DNA of 64,000 nt, taken from NCBI RefSeq assembly GCF_050908995.1, contig NW_027484910.1, positions 124,001 through 188,000 on the forward strand. The letters are read 5' to 3'. Of this stretch, positions 40,601-53,100 are shown in pieces (positions within the stretch are counted from its first letter, which is position 1; every line of letters starts with the position of its first letter). This DNA is from Andrena cerasifolii (Eukaryota > Arthropoda > Insecta > Hymenoptera > Andrenidae). Under the pieces are notes generated by a model. That model ran no database searches. It saw nothing but the letters and a program-made list of their open reading frames with translations, and had not been told where the DNA came from. The position numbers were made by a program, and so were the translations under genes.

Positions 40601-41850
40601 GGTTCTAATATCGGATTCAGTATCGGTTTTGCAATATCAGTTTTTCGATATAGGTTTTTCAATATCGGTTTTGCAATATCCGTTTTTCGATATAGGTTTT
40701 TCAATATCGGTTTTTCAATATCGGTTTTTCAATATCGGTTCTAATATCGGTTTCAATATCAGTTTTTCAATATCGGTTTTTCAATATTTGTTCTTCAATA
40801 TCGGTTTTTCAATATCGGTTTTTCAATATCAGTTTTTCGATATCAGTTTTTCAATATTTGTTTTTCAATATCGGTTTTTCAATATCGGTTCTAATATCGG
40901 AATCATTATCGGCTTTTCAATATCGGTTTTTCAATATCAGTTTTTCGATATCAGTTTTTCAATATTTGTTTTTCAATATCGGTTTTTCAATATCGGTTCT
41001 AATATCGGTTTCAATATCGGTTTTTCAATATCGGTTTTTCAATATCAGTTTTTCGATATCAGTTTTTCAATATTTGTTTTTCAATATCGGTTTTTCAATA
41101 TCGGTTTTGCAATATCAGTTTTTCGATATAGGTTTTTCAATATCGGTTTTTCAATATCGGTTCTAATATCGGAATCAATATCGGCTTTTCAATATCGGTA
41201 TTTCAATATCAGTTTTTCGATATCAGTTTTTCAATATTTGTTTTTCAATATCGGTTTTTCAATATCGGTTCTAATATCGGTTTCAATATCGGTTTTTCAA
41301 TATCGGTTTTTCAATATCAGTTTTTCAATATCGGTTTTTGAATATCGGTTCTAATATCGGATTCAATATCGGTTTTTCAATATCGGTTTTGCAATATCAG
41401 TTTTTCGATATAGGTTTTTCAATATCGGTTTTTCAATATCGGTTTTGCAATATCAGTTTTTCGATATAGGTTTTTCAATATCGGTTTTTCAATATCAGTT
41501 TTTCGATATCAGTTTTTCAATATTTGTTTTTCAATATCGGTTTTTCAATATCGGTTTTTCAATATTTGTTCTCCAATATCGGTTTTTGAATATCGGTTCT
41601 AATATCGGATTCAGTATCGGTTTTGCAATATCAGTTTTTCGATATAGGTTTTTCAATACCGGTTTTTCAATATCGGTTTTGCAATATCAGTTTTTCGATA
41701 TAGGTTTTTCAATATCGGTTTTTCAATATCGGTTCTAATATCGGAATCAATATCGGCTTTTCAATATCGGTTTTTCAATATCAGTTTTTCGATATCAGTT
41801 TTTCAATATTTGTTTTTCAATATCGGTTCTAATATCGGTTTCAATATCAG
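37655..41850 (+). repeat. Subfamily II segment inserted between subfamily I blocks
   Basis: From 37655 the sequence matches about 26.65 kb onward at offset 11,010, changing to 10,902 after a 108-bp module is missing near 38817. It carries the II markers ggtattt, ccgtttttcg (about 38326 and 40680) and cagttttccaat (about 39791), and the 12-bp unit near 39571. No coding content is present. Confidence 0.85.
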
Positions 41851-44800
41851 TTTTTCGATATAGGTTTTTCAATATCGGTTTTTCAATATCGGTTTTTCAA
41901 TATCAGTTTTTCAATATTTGTTCTCCAATATCGGTTTTTGAATATCGGTTCTAATATCGGATTCAGTATCGGTTTTGCAATATCAGTTTTTCGATATAGG
42001 TTTTTCAATATCGGTTTTTCAATATCGGTTTTGCAATATCAGTTTTTCGATATAGGTTTTTCAATATCGGTTTTTCAATATCGGTTCTAATATCGGTTTC
42101 AATATCAGTTTTTCAATATCGGTTTTTCAATATTTGTTCTTCAATATCGGTTTTTCAATATCGGTTTTTCAATATCAGTTTTTCGATATCAGTTTTTCAA
42201 TATCGGTTCTAATATCGGAATCATTATCGGCTTTTCAATATCGGGTTTTCAATATCGGTTTTTCAATATCAGTTTTTCAATATTTGTTCTCCAATATCGG
42301 TTTTTGAATATCGGTTCTAATATCGGATTCAGTATCGGTTTTGCAATATCAGTTTTTCGATATAGGTTTTTCAATATCGGTTTTTCAATATCGGTTTTGC
42401 AATATCAGTTTTTCGATATAGGTTTTTCAATATCGGTTTTTCAATATCGGTTTTTCAATATCGGTTCTAATATCGGTTTCAATATCGGTTTTTCAATATC
42501 GGTTTTTCAATATCGGTTTTTCAATATCAGTTTTTCGATATCAGTTTTTCAATATTTGTTTTTCAATATCGGTTTTTCAATATCGGTTCTAATATCGGAA
42601 TCATTATCGGCTTTTCAATATCGGTTTTTCAATATCAGTTTTTCGATATCAGTTTTTCAATATTTGTTTTTCAATATCGGTTTTTCAATATTTGTTCTCC
42701 AATATCGGTTTTTGAATATCGGTTCTAATATCGGATTCAGTATCGGTTTTGCAATATCAGTTTTTCGATATAGGTTTTTCAATATCGGTTTTTCAATATC
42801 GGTTTTGCAATATCAGTTTTTCGATATAGGTTTTTCAATATCGGTTTTTCAATATCGGTTTTTCAATATCGGTTCTAATATCGGAATCAATATCGGCTTT
42901 TCAATATCGGTTTTTCAATATTAGTTTTTCGATATCAGTTTTTCAATATTTGTTTTTCAATATCGGTTTTTCAATATCGGTTCTAATATCGGTTTCAATA
43001 TCGGTTTTTCAATATCGGTTTTTCAATATCGGTTTTTCAATATCAGTTTTTCAATATTTGTTCTCCAATATCGGTTTTTCAATATCGGTTCTAATATCGG
43101 ATTCAGTATCGGTTTTTCAATATCGGTTTTTCAATATCAGTTTTTCAATATCGGTTTTTGAATATCGGTTCTAATATCGGATTCAATATCGGTTTTTCAA
43201 TATCGGTTTTGCAATATCAGTTTTTCGATATAGGTTTTTCAATATCGGTTTTTCAATATCGGTTTTGCAATATCGGTTTTTGAATATCGGTTCTAATATC
43301 GGATTCAATATCGGTTTTTCAATATCGGTTTTGCAATATCAGTTTTTCGATATAGGTTTTTCAATATCGGTTTTTCAATATCGGTTTTGCAATATCAGTT
43401 TTTCGATATAGGTTTTTCAATATCGGTTTTTCAATATCGGTTTTGCAATATCAGTTTTTTGATATAGGTTTTTCAATATCGGTTTTTCAATATCGGTTTT
43501 TCAATATCGGTTCTAATATCGGTTTCAATATCAGTTTTTCAATATCGGTTTTTCAATATTTGTTTTCCAATATCGGTTTTTCAATATCGGTTCTAATATC
43601 GGATTCAATATCGGCTTTTCAATATCGGTTTTTCAATATCAGTTTTTCGATATCAGTTTTTCAATATTTGTTTTTCAATATCGGTTTTTCAATATCGGTT
43701 CTAATATCGGTTTCAATATCGGTTATTCAATATCAGTTTTTCGATATCAGTTTTTCAAGATTTGTTCTCCAATATCGGTTTTTGAATATCGGTTCTAATA
43801 TCGGATTCAATATCAGTTTTTCAATATCGGTTCTAATATCGGATTCAATACCGGTTTTTCAATATCGGTTCTAATATCGGATTCAATACCGGTTTTTCAA
43901 TATCGGTTTTTCAATATCAGTTTTTCGATATCAGTTTTTCAATATTTGTTCTCCAATATCGGTTTTTGAATATCGGTTCTAATATCGGATTCAATATCGG
44001 TTTTTCAATATCGTTTTTGCAATATCAGTTTTTCGATATAGGTTTTTCAATATCGGTTTTTCAATATCGGTTTTTCAATATCAGTTTTTCGATATCAGTT
44101 TTTCAATATTTGTTTTTCAATATCGGTTTTTCAATATCGGTTCTAATATCGGAATCATTATCGGCTTTTCAATATCGGTTTTTCAATATCAGTTTTTCGA
44201 TATCAGTTTTTCAATATTTGTTTTTCAATATCGGTTTTTCAATATCGGTTTTTCAATATTTGTTCTCCAATATCGGTTTTTGAATATCGGTTCTAATATC
44301 GGATTCAGTATCGGTTTTGCAATATCAGTTTTTCGATATAGGTTTTTCAATACCGGTTTTTCAATATCGGTTTTGCAATATCAGTTTTTCGATATAGGTT
44401 TTTCAATATCGGTTTTTCAATATCGGTTCTAATATCGGAATCAATATCGGCTTTTCAATATCGGTTTTTCAATATCAGTTTTTCGATATCAGTTTTTCAA
44501 TATTTGTTTTTCAATATCGGTTTTTCAATATCGGTTCTAATATCGGTTTCAATATCGGTTTTTCAATATCGGTTTTTCAATATCGGTTTTTCAATATCAG
44601 TTTTTCAATATTTGTTCTCCAATATCGGTTTTTGAATATCGGTTCTAATATCGGATTCAGTATCGGTTTTGCAATATCAGTTTTTCGATATAGGTTTTTC
44701 AATATCGGTTTTTCAATATCGGTTTTGCAATATCAGTTTTTCGATATAGGTTTTTCAATATCGGTTTTTCAATATCGGTTTTTCAATATCGGTTCTAATA

Positions 44801-47800
44801 TCGGTTTCAATATCGGTTTTTCAATATCGGTTTTTCAATATCGGTTTTTCAATATCAGTTTTTCGATATCAGTTTTTCAATATTTGTTTTTCAATATCGG
44901 TTTTTCAATATCGGTTCTAATATCGGAATCATTATCGGCTTTTCAATATCGGTTTTTCAATATCAGTTTTTCGATATCAGTTTTTCAATATTTGTTTTTC
45001 AATATCGGTTTTTCAATATTTGTTCTCCAATATCGGTTTTTGAATATCGGTTCTAATATCGGATTCAGTATCGGTTTTGCAATATCAGTTTTTCGATATA
45101 GGTTTTTCAATATCGGTTTTTCAATATCGGTTTTGCAATATCAGTTTTTCGATATAGGTTTTTCAATATCGGTTTTTCAATATCGGTTTTTCAATATCGG
45201 TTCTAATATCGGAATCAATATCGGCTTTTCAATATCGGTTTTTCAATATTAGTTTTTCGATATCAGTTTTTCAATATTTGTTTTTCAATATCGGTTTTTC
45301 AATATCGGTTCTAATATCGGTTTCAATATCGGTTTTTCAATATCGGTTTTTCAATATCGGTTTTTCAATATCAGTTTTTCAATATTTGTTCTCCAATATC
45401 GGTTTTTCAATATCGGTTCTAATATCGGATTCAGTATCGGTTTTTCAATATCGGTTTTTCAATATCAGTTTTTCAATATCGGTTTTTGAATATCGGTTCT
45501 AATATCGGATTCAATATCGGTTTTTCAATATCGGTTTTGCAATATCAGTTTTTCGATATAGGTTTTTCAATATCGGTTTTTCAATATCGGTTTTGCAATA
45601 TCGGTTTTTGAATATCGGTTCTAATATCGGATTCAATATCGGTTTTTCAATATCGGTTTTGCAATATCAGTTTTTCGATATAGGTTTTTCAATATCGGTT
45701 TTTCAATATCGGTTTTGCAATATCAGTTTTTCGATATAGGTTTTTCAATATCGGTTTTTCAATATCGGTTTTGCAATATCAGTTTTTTGATATAGGTTTT
45801 TCAATATCGGTTTTTCAATATCGGTTTTTCAATATCGGTTCTAATATCGGTTTCAATATCAGTTTTTCAATATCGGTTTTTCAATATTTGTTTTCCAATA
45901 TCGGTTTTTCAATATCGGTTCTAATATCGGATTCAATATCGGCTTTTCAATATCGGTTTTTCAATATCAGTTTTTCGATATCAGTTTTTCAATATTTGTT
46001 TTTCAATATCGGTTTTTCAATATCGGTTCTAATATCGGTTTCAATATCGGTTATTCAATATCAGTTTTTCGATATCAGTTTTTCAAGATTTGTTCTCCAA
46101 TATCGGTTTTTGAATATCGGTTCTAATATCGGATTCAATATCAGTTTTTCAATATCGGTTCTAATATCGGATTCAATACCGGTTTTTCAATATCGGTTCT
46201 AATATCGGATTCAATACCGGTTTTTCAATATCGGTTTTTCAATATCAGTTTTTCGATATCAGTTTTTCAATATTTGTTCTCCAATATCGGTTTTTGAATA
46301 TCGGTTCTAATATCGGATTCAATATCGGTTTTTCAATATCGTTTTTGCAATATCAGTTTTTCGATATAGGTTTTTCAATATCGGTTTTTCAATATCGGTT
46401 TTTCAATATCAGTTTTTCGATATCAGTTTTTCAATATTTGTTTTTCAATATCGGTTTTTCAATATCGGTTCTAATATCGGAATCATTATCGGCTTTTCAA
46501 TATCGGTTTTTCAATATCAGTTTTTCGATATCAGTTTTTCAATATTTGTTTTTCAATATCGGTTTTTCAATATCGGTTTTTCAATATTTGTTCTCCAATA
46601 TCGGTTTTTGAATATCGGTTCTAATATCGGATTCAGTATCGGTTTTGCAATATCAGTTTTTCGATATAGGTTTTTCAATACCGGTTTTTCAATATCGGTT
46701 TTGCAATATCAGTTTTTCGATATAGGTTTTTCAATATCGGTTTTTCAATATCGGTTCTAATATCGGAATCAATATCGGCTTTTCAATATCGGTTTTTCAA
46801 TATCAGTTTTTCGATATCAGTTTTTCAATATTTGTTTTTCAATATCGGTTTTTCAATATCGGTTCTAATATCGGTTTCAATATCGGTTTTTCAATATCGG
46901 TTTTTCAATATCGGTTTTTCAATATCAGTTTTTCAATATTTGTTCTCCAATATCGGTTTTTGAATATCGGTTCTAATATCGGATTCAGTATCGGTTTTGC
47001 AATATCAGTTTTTCGATATAGGTTTTTCAATATCGGTTTTTCAATATCGGTTTTGCAATATCAGTTTTTCGATATAGGTTTTTCAATATCGGTTTTTCAA
47101 TATCGGTTCTAATATCGGTTTCAATATCAGTTTTTCAATATCAGTTTTTCGATATCAGTTTTTCAATATCGGTTCTAATATCCGAATCATTATCGGCTTT
47201 TCAATATCGGGTTTTCAATATCGGTTTTTCAATATCGGTTTTTCAATATCGGTTTTTCAATATCAGTTTTTCGATATCAGTTTTTCAATATTTGTTTTTC
47301 AATATCGGTTTTTCAATATCGGTTCTAATATCGGTTTCAATATCGGTTTTTCAATATCGGTTTTTCAATATCAGTTTTTCGATATCAGTTTTTCAATATT
47401 TGTTTTTCAATATCGGTTTTTCAATATCGGTTTTGCAATATCAGTTTTTCGATATAGGTTTTTCAATATCGGTTTTTCAAAATCGGTTTTTCAATATCGG
47501 TTCTAATATCGGAATCAATATCGGCTTTTCAATATCGGTTTTTCAATATCAGTTTTTCGATATCAGTTTTTCAATATTTGTTTTTCAATATCGGTTTTTC
47601 AGTATCGGTTCTAATATCGGTTTCAATATCGGTTTTTCAATATCGGTTTTTCAATATCGGTTTTTCAATATCAGTTTTTCAATATTTGTTCTCCAATATC
47701 GGTTTTTGAATATCGGTTCTAATATCGGATTCAGTATCGGTTTTTCAATATCAGTTTTTCAATATTTGTTCTCCAATATCGGTTTTTGAATATCGGTTCT

Positions 47801-48970
47801 AATATCGGATTCAGTATCGGTTTTGCAATATCAGTTTTTCGATATAGGTTTTTCAATATCGGTTTTTCAATATCGGTTTTGCAATATCAGTTTTTCGATA
47901 TAGGTTTTTCAATATCGGTTTTTCAATATCGGTTCTAATATCGGTTTCAATATCGGTTTTTCAATATCGGTTTTTCAATATCGGTTTTTGAATATCAGTT
48001 TTTCGATATCAGTTTTTCAATATTTGTTTTTCAATATCGGTTTTTCAATATCGGTTCTAATATCGGAATCATTATCGGCTTTTCAATATCGGTTTTTCAA
48101 TAACAGTTTTTCGATATCAGTTTTTCAATATTTGTTTTTCAATATCGGTTTTTCAATATTTGTTCTCCAATATCGGTTTTTGAATATCGGTTCTAATATC
48201 GGATTCTGTGTCGGTTTTGCAATATCAGTTTTTCGATATAGGTTTTTCAATATCGGTTTTTCAATATCGGTTTTGCAATATCAGTTTTTCGATATAGGTT
48301 TTTCAATATCGGTTTTTCAATATCGGTTTTTCAATATCGGTTTTTCAATATCGGTTCTAATATCGGAATCAATATCGGCTTTTCAATATCGGTTTTTCAA
48401 TATCAGTTTTTCGATATCAGTTTTTCAATATTTGTTTTTCAATATCGGTTTTTCAATATCGGTTCTAATATCGGTTTCAATATCGGTTTTTCAATATCGG
48501 TTTTTCAATATCGGTTTTTCAATATCAGTTTTTCAATATTTGTTCTCCAATATCGGTTTTTGAATATCGGTTCTAATATCGGATTCAGTATCGGTTTTGC
48601 AATATCAGTTTTTCGATATAGGTTTTTCAATATCGGTTTTTCAATATCGGTTTTTGCAATATCAGTTTTTCGATATAGGTTTTTCAATATCGGTTTTTCA
48701 ATATCGGTTTTTCAATATCGGTTCTAATATCGGTTTCAATATCAGTTTTTCAATATCGGTTTTTCAATATTTGTTCTTCAATATCGGTTTTTCAATATCG
48801 GTTTTTCAATATCAGTTTTTCGATATCAGTTTTTCAATATCGGTTCTAATATCGGAATCATTATCGGCTTTTCAATATCGGTTTTTCAATATCAGTTTTT
48901 CGATATCAGTTTTTCAATATTTGTTTTTCAATATCGGTTTTTCAATATTAGTTTTTCGATATCAGTTTTT
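41851..48970 (+). repeat. Subfamily I block, second copy of the 12.5-19 kb region
   Basis: 42304 onward matches 12473 onward at offset 29,831, then 30,225 once the 394 bp missing at 14321 are counted (44632 = 14407 + 30,225). It becomes 30,117 after loss of a 108-bp module near 48.5 kb. Rare markers shared with 16.9-18.6 kb are taatatccgaatc (about 47180), caataacag (about 48101) and gattctgtg (about 48203). Private changes include caaaatcgg at 47478 and gaatatcag near 47990. Confidence 0.87.
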
Positions 48971-50173
48971 CAATATTTGTTTTTCAATATCGGTTTTTCA
49001 ATATCGGTTTTGCAATATCAGTTTTTCGATATAGGTTTTTCAATATCGGTTTTTCAATATCGGTTTTTCAATATCGGTTTTTCAATATCGGTTTTTCAAT
49101 ATCAGTTTTTCGATATCAGTTTTTCAATATTTGTTTTTCAATATCGGTTTTTCAATATCGGTTTTGCAATATCAGTTTTTCGATATAGGTTTTTCAATAT
49201 CGGTTTTTCAATATCGGTTTTTCAATATCGGTTTTTCAATATCAGTTTTTCAATATTTGTTCTCCAATATCGGTTTTTGAATATCGGTTCTAATATCGGA
49301 TTCAGTATCGGTTTTTCAATATCAGTTTTTCAATATTTGTTCTCCAATATCGGTTTTTGAATATCGGTTCCAATATCGGATTCAATATCGGTTTTTCAAT
49401 ATCGGTTCTAATATCGGTTCTAATATCGGATTCAATATCGGTTTTTCAATATCGGTTTTTCAATATCAGTTTTTCGATATCAGTTTTTCAATATTTGTTC
49501 TCCAATATCGGTTTTTGAATATCGGTTCCAATATCGGATTCAATATCGGTTTTTCAATATCGGTTCTAATATCGGATTCAATATCGGTTTTTCAATATCG
49601 GTTTTTCAATATCGGGTTTTCAATATCAGTTTTTCGATATCAGTTTTTCAATATTTGTTCTCCAATATCGGTTTTTGAATATCGGTTCTAATATCGGATT
49701 CAATATCGGGTTTTCAATATCGGTTTTTCAATATCAGTTTTTCGATATCAGTTTTTCAATATTTGTTTTTCAATATCGGTTTTTCAATATCGGTTCTAAT
49801 ATCGGAATCAATATCGGTTTTGCAATATCAGTTTTTCGATATCAGTTTTTCAATATTTGTTTTTCAATATCGGTTTTTCAATATCGTTTCTAATATCGGT
49901 TTCAATATCGGTTTTTCAATATCGGTTTTTCAATATCAGTTTTTCGATATCAGTTTTTCAATATTTGTTCTCCAATATCGGTTTTTGAATATCGGTTCTA
50001 ATATCGGTTCTAATATCGGATTCAATACCGGTTTTTCAATATCGGTTTTTCAATATCAGTTTTTCGATATCAGTTTTTCAATATTTGTTCTCCAATATCG
50101 GTTTTTGAATATCGGTTCTAATATCGGTTTCAATATCGGTTTTTCAATATCGGTTTTTCAATATCAGTTTTTC
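48971..50173 (+). repeat. I/II boundary segment, second copy
   Basis: This is a near-exact copy of about 22186-23380 (offset 26,791), including the triple ttctaatatcgg compound near 49400-49430 and caatatcgtttctaat near 49885. A third, diverged copy lies at about 62.35-63.0 kb. The boundary itself therefore behaves as a repeated unit. Confidence 0.87.
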
Positions 50174-53100
50174 AATATTTGTTCTTCAATATCGGTTTTT
50201 CAATATCGGTTTTTCAATATCAGTTTTTCGATATCAGTTTTTCAATATTTGTTTTTCAATATCGGTTTTTCAATATCGGTTCTAATATCGGAATCATTAT
50301 CGGCTTTTCAATATCGGTTTTTCAATATCAGTTTTTCGATATCAGTTTTTCAATATTTGTTTTTCAATATCGGTTTTTCAATATCGGTTCTAATATCGGT
50401 TTCAATATCGGTTTTTCAATATCGGTTTTTCAATATCAGTTTTTCGATATCAGTTTTTCAATATTTGTTTTTCAATATCGGTTTTTCAATATCGGTTTTG
50501 CAATATCAGTTTTTCGATATAGGTTTTTCAATATCGGTATTTCAATATCGGTTCTAATATCGGAATCAATATCGGCTTTTCAATATCGGTTTTTCAATAT
50601 CAGTTTTTCGATATCAGTTTTTCAATATTTGTTTTTCAATATCGGTTTTTCAATATTTGTTTTTCAATATCGGTTTTTCAATATCGGTTCTAATATCGGT
50701 TTCAATATCGGTTTTTCAATATCGGTTTTTCAATATCGGTTTTTCAATATCAGTTTTTCAATATTTGTTCTCCAATATCGGTTTTTGAATATCGGTTCTA
50801 ATATCGGATTCAGTATCGGTTTTGCAATATCAGTTTTTCGATATAGGTTTTTCAATATCGGTTTTTCAATATCGGTTTTGCAATATCAGTTTTTCGATAT
50901 AGGTTTTTCAATATCAGTTTTTCAATATTTGTTCTCCAATATCGGTTTTTGAATATCGGTTCTAATATCGGATTCAATATCGGTTTTTCAATATCGGTTT
51001 TGCAATATCAGTTTTTCGATATAGGTTATTCAATATCGGTTTTTCAATATCGGTTTTGCAATATCAGTTTTTCGATATAGGTTTTTCAATATCGGTTTTT
51101 CAATATCGGTTTTTCAATATCGGTTCTAATATCGGTTTCAATATCAGTTTTTCAATATCGGTTTTTCAATATTTGTTCTTCAATATCGGTTTTTCAATAT
51201 CGGTTTTTCAATATCAGTTTTTCGATATCAGTTTTTCAATATTTGTTTTTCAATATCGGTTTTTCAATATCGGTTCTAATATCGGAATCATTATCGGCTT
51301 TTCAATATCGGTTTTTCAATATCAGTTTTTCGATATCAGTTTTTCAATATTTGTTTTTCAATATCGGTTTTTCAATATCGGTTCTAATATCGGTTTCAAT
51401 ATCGGTTTTTCAATATCGGTTTTGCAATATCAGTTTTTCGATATAGGTTTTTCAATATCGGTATTTCAATATCGGTTCTAATATCGGAATCAATATCGGC
51501 TTTTCAATATCGGTTTTTCAATATCAGTTTTTCGATATCAGTTTTTCGATATAGGTTTTTCAATATCGGTTTTTCAATATCGGTTTTTCAATATCGGTTC
51601 TAATATCGGTTTCAATATCAGTTTTTCAATATCGGTTTTTCAATATTTGTTCTTCAATATCGGTTTTTCAATATCGGTTTTTCAATATCAGTTTTTCGAT
51701 ATCAGTTTTTCAATATTTGTTTTTCAATATCGGTTTTTCAATATCGGTTCTAATATCGGAATCATTATCGGCTTTTCAATATCGGTTTTTCAATATCAGT
51801 TTTTCGATATCAGTTTTTCAATATTTGTTTTTCAATATCGGTTTTTCAATATCGGTTCTAATATCGGAATCATTATCGGCTTTTCAATATCGGTTTTTCA
51901 ATATCAGTTTTTCGATATCAGTTTTTCAATATTTGTTTTTCAATATCGGTTTTTCAATATCGGTTCTAATATCGGTTTCAATATCGGTTTTTCAATATCG
52001 GTTTTTCAATATCAGTTTTTCGATATCAGTTTTTCAATATTTGTTTTTCAATATCGGTTTTTCAATATCGGTTTTGCAATATCAGTTTTTCGATATAGGT
52101 TTTTCAATATCGGTTTTTCAATATCGGTTCTAATATCGGAATCAATATCGGCTTTTCAATATCGGTATTTCAATATCAGTTTTTCGATATCAGTTTTTCA
52201 ATATTTGTTTTTCAATATCGGTTTTTCAATATCGGTTCTAATATCGGTTTCAATATCGGTTTTTCAATATCGGTTTTTCAATATCAGTTTTTCAATATCG
52301 GTTTTTGAATATCGGTTCTAATATCGGATTCAATATCGGTTTTTCAATATCGGTTTTGCAATATCAGTTTTTCGATATAGGTTTTTCAATATCGGTTTTT
52401 CAATATCGGTTTTGCAATATCAGTTTTTCGATATAGGTTTTTCAATATCGGTTTTTCAATATCAGTTTTTCGATATCAGTTTTTCAATATTTGTTCTCCA
52501 ATATCGGTTTTTGAATATCGGTTCTAATATCGGATTCAATATCGGTTTTTCAATATCGGTTTTGCAATATCAGTTTTTCAATATCAGTTTTTCAATATCA
52601 GTTTTTCAATATCAGTTTTTCAATATCGGTTTTTCAATATCGGTTCTAATATCGGATTCAATATCGGTTTTTCAATATCGGTTTTGCAATATCAGTTTTT
52701 CGATATAGGTTTTTCAATATCGGTTTTTCAATATCGGTTTTGCAATATCAGTTTTTCGATATAGGTTTTTCAATATCGGTTTTTCAATATCGGTTTTTCA
52801 ATATCGGTTCTAATATCGGTTTCAATATCAGTTTTTCAATATCGGTTTTTCAATATTTGTTTTCCAATATCGGTTTTTCAATATCGGTTCTAATATCGGA
52901 TTCAATATCGGCTTTTCAATATCGGTTTTTCAATATCAGTTTTTCGATATCAGTTTTTCAATATTTGTTTTTCAATATCGGTTTTTCAATATCGGTTCTA
53001 ATATCGGTTTCAATATCGGTTATTCAATATCAGTTTTTCGATATCAGTTTTTCAAGATTTGTTCTCCAATATCGGTTTTTGAATATCGGTTCTAATATCG

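Larger units (their letters stand above)
31081..45920 (+). repeat. About 8.25-kb tandem super-HOR
   Basis: Sequence from about 31081 to 37654 recurs from about 39333 to 45920. The offset is 8252 up to about 33.6 kb and 8266 after it. The 14-bp step is explained by an additional monomer near 41848 (Q-I-A-A-Q against A-A-A-Q). The tandem unit therefore contains one subfamily II part and one subfamily I part, so the I/II alternation is itself repeated. Confidence 0.85.

Noticed and set aside
51763..51795. Short reverse-strand ATG frames beginning in each cattatcgg monomer
   Set aside because: They run only about 11-13 codons to the TGA of the next monomers and are identical wherever the monomer occurs. 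Nothing supports expression.
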